Source: an uncultured Bacteroidales bacterium (GTDB taxonomy: Bacteria > Bacteroidota > Bacteroidia > Bacteroidales > UBA932). From it: a stretch of 9,157 bases of DNA. Positions 5,967 through 9,157 of the stretch are shown here, one piece after another. The notes beneath the pieces were generated by a model that worked only from the letters and a program-made list of their open reading frames with translations, did no database searches and had not been told where the DNA came from. Made by a program: the position numbers and the translations under genes. The stretch is from contig CAKULN010000079.1 of NCBI GenBank assembly GCA_934667175.1, forward strand, positions 1 to 9,157. The letters run 5' to 3'. Position 1 is the first letter of the stretch, and each line of letters begins with the position of its first letter.

Positions 5967-7970
5967 ATGAATTTCAAAGCTATTCTGGTATCATTTGTGG
6001 TTATTACCGCAACTCTTCTTCCATTATCGGCCAAGGATGCGACCTATAAAGTCACATCTCCGGACGGACACCTCACAGCCACGGTCTCCATCGGAAAGAC
6101 AGTGACATACTCGGTGGCGAGGGACGCCGTCAGTCTTATCGAACCGTCAGAAATTTCCATGACCCTGTCCGGCGGCATAGTGTTCGGAGAGAATGACAAG
6201 GTCCTCAAGGTCAGGAAGGCAAGCGTCGACCAGACACTACCGACGGTTGCATACAAGAAGGCCTGGGTTCGTGACAACTACAATGAGATCACTCTCATAT
6301 TCAAAGAATTCTCTCTTGTTTTCCGAGCCTACGACGAAGGTGTGGCCTATCGTTTCATAAGTTCTTTGAAGAACGGCTCGAAGGTTTTGGCGGAGAAGGC
6401 CCAGTTCAACTTCGCAAAGGATTGGGACGCATATGTTCCTTATGTTAAGCAGCATACGGAGACATTGGAAAGCCAGTACTGGAATTCTTTCGAGAACACA
6501 TATTCCGTTAATGCTCTGTCACAGTGGAACAAGGAGCGTCTGGCGTTTCTTCCTGTCGCTGTTTCAGCGGAAGGCGGGATGAAGGTCCTGGTCACGGAAT
6601 CTGACCTTGTGAACTACCCGGGAATGTACCTTTACAACGAGGGCGGCGCGACGACCCTTTCCGGCCGTTTCGCCCCGTATCCAAAGACCGTTGAATATGG
6701 CGGCCACAACATGCTCCAAGGCATAGTCAAGGAGCGTGAGGATTATCTCGCCTCCTGCTCTGCCGGAGAAGCCTTCCCTTGGAGGATCATCATGGTTTCC
6801 ACCAACGACGCCGACCTTGCGGTGAACGACATGGTCTGGAAACTCGGCGAGCCGGCTGATCCTGATCAGGATTTCAGTTGGGTGAAGCCTGGCAAGGTCG
6901 CTTGGGACTGGTGGAACGCATGGAACCTCTATGGGGTAGATTTCCGCGCCGGCATCAACAACGACACCTACAAGTACTACATTGACTTTGCTCAGAAGCA
7001 TGGCATTGAATATGTCATCCTCGATGAGGGCTGGGCTGTCAACCTAAAGGCCGATCTGATGCAGGTCATCCCGGAGATTGACCTTCCGATGCTTTGTGAA
7101 TATGCCAAAGCTCACAATGTCGGGCTCATCCTGTGGGCCGGCTACTACGCCTTCGACCGCGACATGGAGAATGTCTGCAAGCACTATTCCGAGATGGGAA
7201 TAAAAGGCTTCAAGGTCGATTTCATGGATCGTGACGACCAGTATATGGTTGACTTTTACAGACGCGCCGCGCAGACAGCCGCCAAGTACGGGCTTCTGAT
7301 AGATTTCCACGGAGCCTTCAAGCCTGTCGGACTCAACCGCGCCTATCCTAATGTGATCAACTATGAGGGCGTGCATGGTCTTGAGCAGATGAAATGGAGC
7401 AAGCCTACTGTCGATCAGGTGACGTACGATGTCACGGTTCCGTTCATCAGGATGGCCGCCGGCCCTATGGATTACACTCAGGGGGCGATGCGCAACGCCA
7501 CCAAGAAGAACTATCAGCCAGTGAACTCTGAGGCTATGAGTCAGGGTACACGCTGCCACCAGCTCGCCGAATATGTCGTATTAGACTCTCCGCTGAATAT
7601 GCTTTGCGACTCTCCGTCCAACTATATGGCTGAGCCAGAATGCACTGAATATATCGCCGGATGCCCGACAGTCTGGGACGAGAGTGTGGCCGTGAACGGT
7701 GTCCTTGGGCGTTTCATCACCCTTGCACGCCGCAGCGGTGACGTCTGGTATGTCGGCTCTCTGAACGATTGGAAAGCCCGTGACCTTACTCTTGATCTTG
7801 GCTTCCTCGGAGACGGAGAATGGACAATGGAAATATTCCGTGACGGCATCAACGCCGACCGCGCCGCCCGTGATTACAAGCGTGAGTACGCACCCGTTCC
7901 CGCTGACCGCAAAGTGACGATCCACATGGCTCCAGGCGGTGGCTGGACAGCAAGAATCACTAAGAAGTAA
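5967..7970 (+). CDS. GH97 glycoside hydrolase, probably retaining alpha-galactosidase type
   Basis: Protein of 667 residues from ATG 5967; a TTG codon at 5961 is less likely. A type I signal peptide ends near LSA-KD (22/23), so the enzyme is exported. Layout matches GH97: an N-terminal beta-sandwich (about 25-280), a TIM barrel (about 285-560) with AWDWWNAWN, YVILDEGWA and LWAGYYAF, and a C-terminal beta domain. GIKGFKVDFMDRDDQ places Asp418 where the retaining branch has its nucleophile. Glu473 in NYEGVHGLE follows 55 residues later, the same spacing as the D415/E470 pair I recall for the characterised B. thetaiotaomicron retaining GH97. The length (about 660) also fits that branch better than the longer inverting SusB. 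It would release terminal alpha-linked galactose, or possibly another alpha-sugar. It is transcribed divergently from the lipoprotein operon and ends at a terminator; no transporter genes are beside it. Confidence 0.95.
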   Translation: MNFKAILVSFVVITATLLPLSAKDATYKVTSPDGHLTATVSIGKTVTYSVARDAVSLIEPSEISMTLSGGIVFGENDKVLKVRKASVDQTLPTVAYKKAWVRDNYNEITLIFKEFSLVFRAYDEGVAYRFISSLKNGSKVLAEKAQFNFAKDWDAYVPYVKQHTETLESQYWNSFENTYSVNALSQWNKERLAFLPVAVSAEGGMKVLVTESDLVNYPGMYLYNEGGATTLSGRFAPYPKTVEYGGHNMLQGIVKEREDYLASCSAGEAFPWRIIMVSTNDADLAVNDMVWKLGEPADPDQDFSWVKPGKVAWDWWNAWNLYGVDFRAGINNDTYKYYIDFAQKHGIEYVILDEGWAVNLKADLMQVIPEIDLPMLCEYAKAHNVGLILWAGYYAFDRDMENVCKHYSEMGIKGFKVDFMDRDDQYMVDFYRRAAQTAAKYGLLIDFHGAFKPVGLNRAYPNVINYEGVHGLEQMKWSKPTVDQVTYDVTVPFIRMAAGPMDYTQGAMRNATKKNYQPVNSEAMSQGTRCHQLAEYVVLDSPLNMLCDSPSNYMAEPECTEYIAGCPTVWDESVAVNGVLGRFITLARRSGDVWYVGSLNDWKARDLTLDLGFLGDGEWTMEIFRDGINADRAARDYKREYAPVPADRKVTIHMAPGGGWTARITKK

Positions 7971-8009
7971 ATTAATATATTCAATCCTTATTATGGATAA
8001 AACTTCCTT

Positions 8010-8045
8010 CGCCCGGTCCTTTCTTTTGGATCGGGCGTTGTTTTT
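8010..8045 (+). terminator. Rho-independent terminator after GH97
   Basis: CGCCCGGTCC (8010-8019) pairs with GGATCGGGCG (8028-8037), with one G-T pair, around an eight-base T-rich loop. TTGTTTTT follows. It lies 39 bases after the GH97 stop codon and separates GH97 from vsr, so vsr should have its own promoter. Confidence 0.88.
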
Positions 8046-8087
8046 GGACTTTATTTACGTTAACTTAGCGAAATATAATTCTATGAG

Positions 8088-8567
8088 ATGCCGGACACGA
8101 TGACACGGGAGCAGCGGCATTACTGCATGTCGCACATCAAAGGGAAGGACACACGGCCAGAGATGGTGGTGAGGCGGTACCTTCATGCTTGTGGTTTTCG
8201 ATACTCGCTGCATTCCAGGAAGTTACCGGGATGTCCGGACATCGTGCTAAGGAAGTACCACACTGTGATATTCATAAACGGGTGTTTCTGGCACGGGCAT
8301 CCGGGGTGTGAGAAGTTCAGGATGCCGAGGTCCAATGTGGAGTTCTGGCAGGAGAAGATCAGGCGGAACAAGGAGCGTGACGCCCAGGATGTCGCGGCGC
8401 TTGAGGCTTTGGGATGGAATGTGATTGTGGTCTGGGAGTGTGGGTTGGCCCGGAAGGTCAGGGAAGAGACACTGCGGAATTTGGCTGAATCAGTTAGGCG
8501 GAACATCGAACCGGAGTCGATACATCCGATTCCGTTGTCTGTCAGGAAATTATCCTTGAAGGAATAG
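8088..8567 (+). CDS. vsr: Very short patch repair (Vsr) DNA mismatch endonuclease
   Basis: Protein of 159 residues, the normal length for Vsr. In E. coli this enzyme nicks next to T:G mismatches that arise by deamination of 5-methylcytosine. Key residues fall at E. coli positions or one off: Glu25 in DTRPE, catalytic Asp51 in LPGCPD, and Cys66, His69 and His71 in NGCFWHGH, with Cys74 and Cys118 (WEC) completing the zinc site. EFWQEKIRRNKERD is also typical. It therefore looks intact. No cytosine methyltransferase is in the window, although Vsr usually accompanies one, so the substrate sequence is unknown. Of 19 arginine codons, 17 are AGG or CGG, while GH97 next door has no CGG and mostly CGT or CGC, pointing to recent transfer. 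Its promoter is unclear: TAACTTAG at 8061 is a poor -7 candidate lacking a well-spaced -33 box. An ATG at 8100 is an alternative start. Confidence 0.95.
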   Translation: MPDTMTREQRHYCMSHIKGKDTRPEMVVRRYLHACGFRYSLHSRKLPGCPDIVLRKYHTVIFINGCFWHGHPGCEKFRMPRSNVEFWQEKIRRNKERDAQDVAALEALGWNVIVVWECGLARKVREETLRNLAESVRRNIEPESIHPIPLSVRKLSLKE

Positions 8568-8593
8568 TTTGTGTGCAAGAACATAATTGAGCA

Positions 8594-8611
8594 TATTCAC
8601 GAAAATATTCA
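8594..8611. repeat. Second phased TATTCACG/TATTCA element
   Basis: TATTCACG (8594-8601), four bases, then TATTCA (8606-8611). The complement of the tandem repeat at 5889-5912 has the same design: TATTCACG, four bases, TATTCACG, both with a 12-base period. ATGATT follows closely in both places. This copy lies between vsr and tRNA-Ser. The sequence is AT-rich, so chance resemblance remains possible. Confidence 0.3.
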
Positions 8612-8715
8612 ATGATTATGAAGTGATGCTGAAATATATCCTTGCGCAATTCCTGATCGCGTTTTCCCTTTCTTGGTCGAAATCAGGCGGCGAAATGAAA
8701 TAAAGGGCCAGACAA

Positions 8716-8748
8716 ATTGATAAATATCCCGAAAAATTATTAATTTTG
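8716..8748 (+). promoter_or_regulatory. Promoter of tRNA-Ser (Bacteroidota type)
   Basis: ATTG (8716-8719), 21 bases, then TAATTTTG (8741-8748), an exact TAnnTTTG box. Transcription would begin around 8755, a few bases before the mature tRNA 5' end at 8762, which is the usual arrangement for a single tRNA gene. Confidence 0.7.
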
Positions 8749-8761
8749 CATCGAAAAACAC

Positions 8762-8846
8762 GGAGGATTGTCCGAGTGGTTTATGGTGCTTGTCTCGAAA
8801 ACAAGTCGGCTGAAAGGCCCCACAGGTTCGAATCCTGTATCCTCCG
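8762..8846 (+). tRNA. tRNA-Ser, anticodon CGA
   Basis: 85-base type II tRNA. The acceptor stem GGAGGAT (8762-8768) pairs with ATCCTCC (8839-8845), with discriminator G at 8846 as in serine tRNAs. The anticodon stem is CTTGT/ACAAG (8789-8793, 8801-8805), and loop CTCGAAA has anticodon CGA at 8796-8798, which reads codon UCG. A 16-base variable region (8806-8821) with a GGC/GCC stem is the long arm expected for serine. The T arm is ACAGG-TTCGAAT-CCTGT (8822-8838). CCA is not encoded (CAA follows the discriminator), so it must be added after transcription, which is common in this phylum. Confidence 0.96.
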
Positions 8847-9157
8847 CAAAATCACTATAATGAACTAATAGATAATAACTTACGGGATTTTTCCGAGAAA
8901 AACGGGACAAGATTTTTCCTTGTATGATGCGCTCAGCGCATTGTGCAAAGAAAAAAATTGTGTTAACGCCACAAATTCCATACATAGATTTCATTCCTCC
9001 GAGCCCTCAAGGCCGTTGACATCATCGACTAAAAAAGGATCAAGTCCAAAAGTATGTGTTCAGGCATATATCTTAGATAGCCTGTACAGGAAATACTTAA
9101 TATCTGAAACTCCCCTGAGTTGAGCCCTGATAGTTTTCTTACAAAGCATAGCGTTGC
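8847..9157. other. Gene-free 311 bases downstream of tRNA-Ser
   Basis: I see no gene I can support here. Short open stretches on both strands lack recognisable motifs, ribosomal context or good starts. One of about 32 codons is open through the right edge on the minus strand, stopping at 9060-9062, and could be the very end of a gene that lies outside. Visible structure is limited to the palindromes at 8927-8941 and 9081-9090 (CCTGTACAGG) and imperfect GATTTTTCC repeats at 8886-8919. No clear T-run terminator follows the tRNA. Confidence 0.5.
8927..8941. repeat. 15-base palindrome downstream of tRNA-Ser
   Basis: ATGCGCT-C-AGCGCAT is a perfect inverted repeat with a single central base. It has no T-run after it, so it is not a standard terminator. 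It could be a protein-binding site or one end of a degraded element; function unknown. Confidence 0.4.

Noticed and set aside
5756..6034. Minus-strand frame of 92 codons over the GH97 start
   Set aside because: It runs through the divergent promoter region and the GH97 signal peptide in antisense; no recognisable protein.
8088..8567. A restriction-modification or defence island around vsr
   Set aside because: No methylase, restriction enzyme or other defence gene is present; neighbours are GH97 and a tRNA.
8652..8687. CCTGAT ... ATCAGG inverted repeat as a vsr terminator
   Set aside because: Six-base stem with a 24-base loop and no T-run; too weak to call.
8740..8994. Minus-strand open frame of 84 codons across tRNA-Ser
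   Set aside because: Its middle (EDTGFEPVGPFSRLVFETS) is simply the antisense of the tRNA, a well-known annotation artefact; the rest has no motif.
8995..9001. TCCTCCG matching the tRNA-Ser 3' end (8840-8846) as a possible attachment repeat
   Set aside because: Only seven bases match, there is no integrase in view, and such a short match is expected by chance.
8920..9123. Plus-strand open frame of 67 codons
   Set aside because: It starts at a TTG inside a palindrome region, shows no family motif or hydrophobic pattern, and has no promoter; treated as chance.

Overview
The window looks like chromosomal DNA of a member of the Bacteroidales (Bacteroidota). Pointers seen in the sequence are promoters of the TTG-N20-21-TAnnTTTG type, start codons without Shine-Dalgarno sequences, lipoproteins with acidic residues after the lipid-bearing cysteine, and protein families typical of the group (BACON-type Ig-like repeats, fimbrillin-like domains, family GH97). 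Genus cannot be fixed from this stretch.

Left part (1-5739, minus strand): five tightly packed genes, 6 to 19 bases apart, apparently one operon read right to left from a promoter at 5841-5872. In transcription order they encode a lipoprotein with an EF-hand-like loop and leucine-rich repeats (LRRs), a small exported thioredoxin-fold protein with a CKYC site, a lipoprotein with three BACON-like domains, a larger lipoprotein joining a fimbrillin-like domain to the same loop-plus-LRR module, and the start of a further fimbrillin-like lipoprotein that runs off the left edge. Leaders, domains and C-terminal tails are shared between these genes in different combinations, so the operon looks built by module duplication and shuffling. 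Both LRR proteins carry a cysteine at the same place in consecutive repeats, exactly 21 residues apart. The thioredoxin-like protein encoded between them may act on these thiols; that link is inference.

Middle part (5740-8045): a divergent intergenic region with a tandem 12-base repeat, then on the plus strand a secreted GH97 glycoside hydrolase whose active-site motifs resemble the retaining (alpha-galactosidase) branch, closed by a clear intrinsic terminator at 8010-8045. The divergent layout suggests, but does not show, shared control of the hydrolase and the lipoprotein operon. No SusC/SusD pair is visible.

Right part (8046-9157): a complete Vsr-type mismatch endonuclease gene with no methyltransferase partner in view and arginine codon use very unlike GH97, then a second copy of the phased TATTCACG/TATTCA element, then a tRNA-Ser(CGA) gene with its own promoter. 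The last 311 bases hold small palindromes but no gene I can support.
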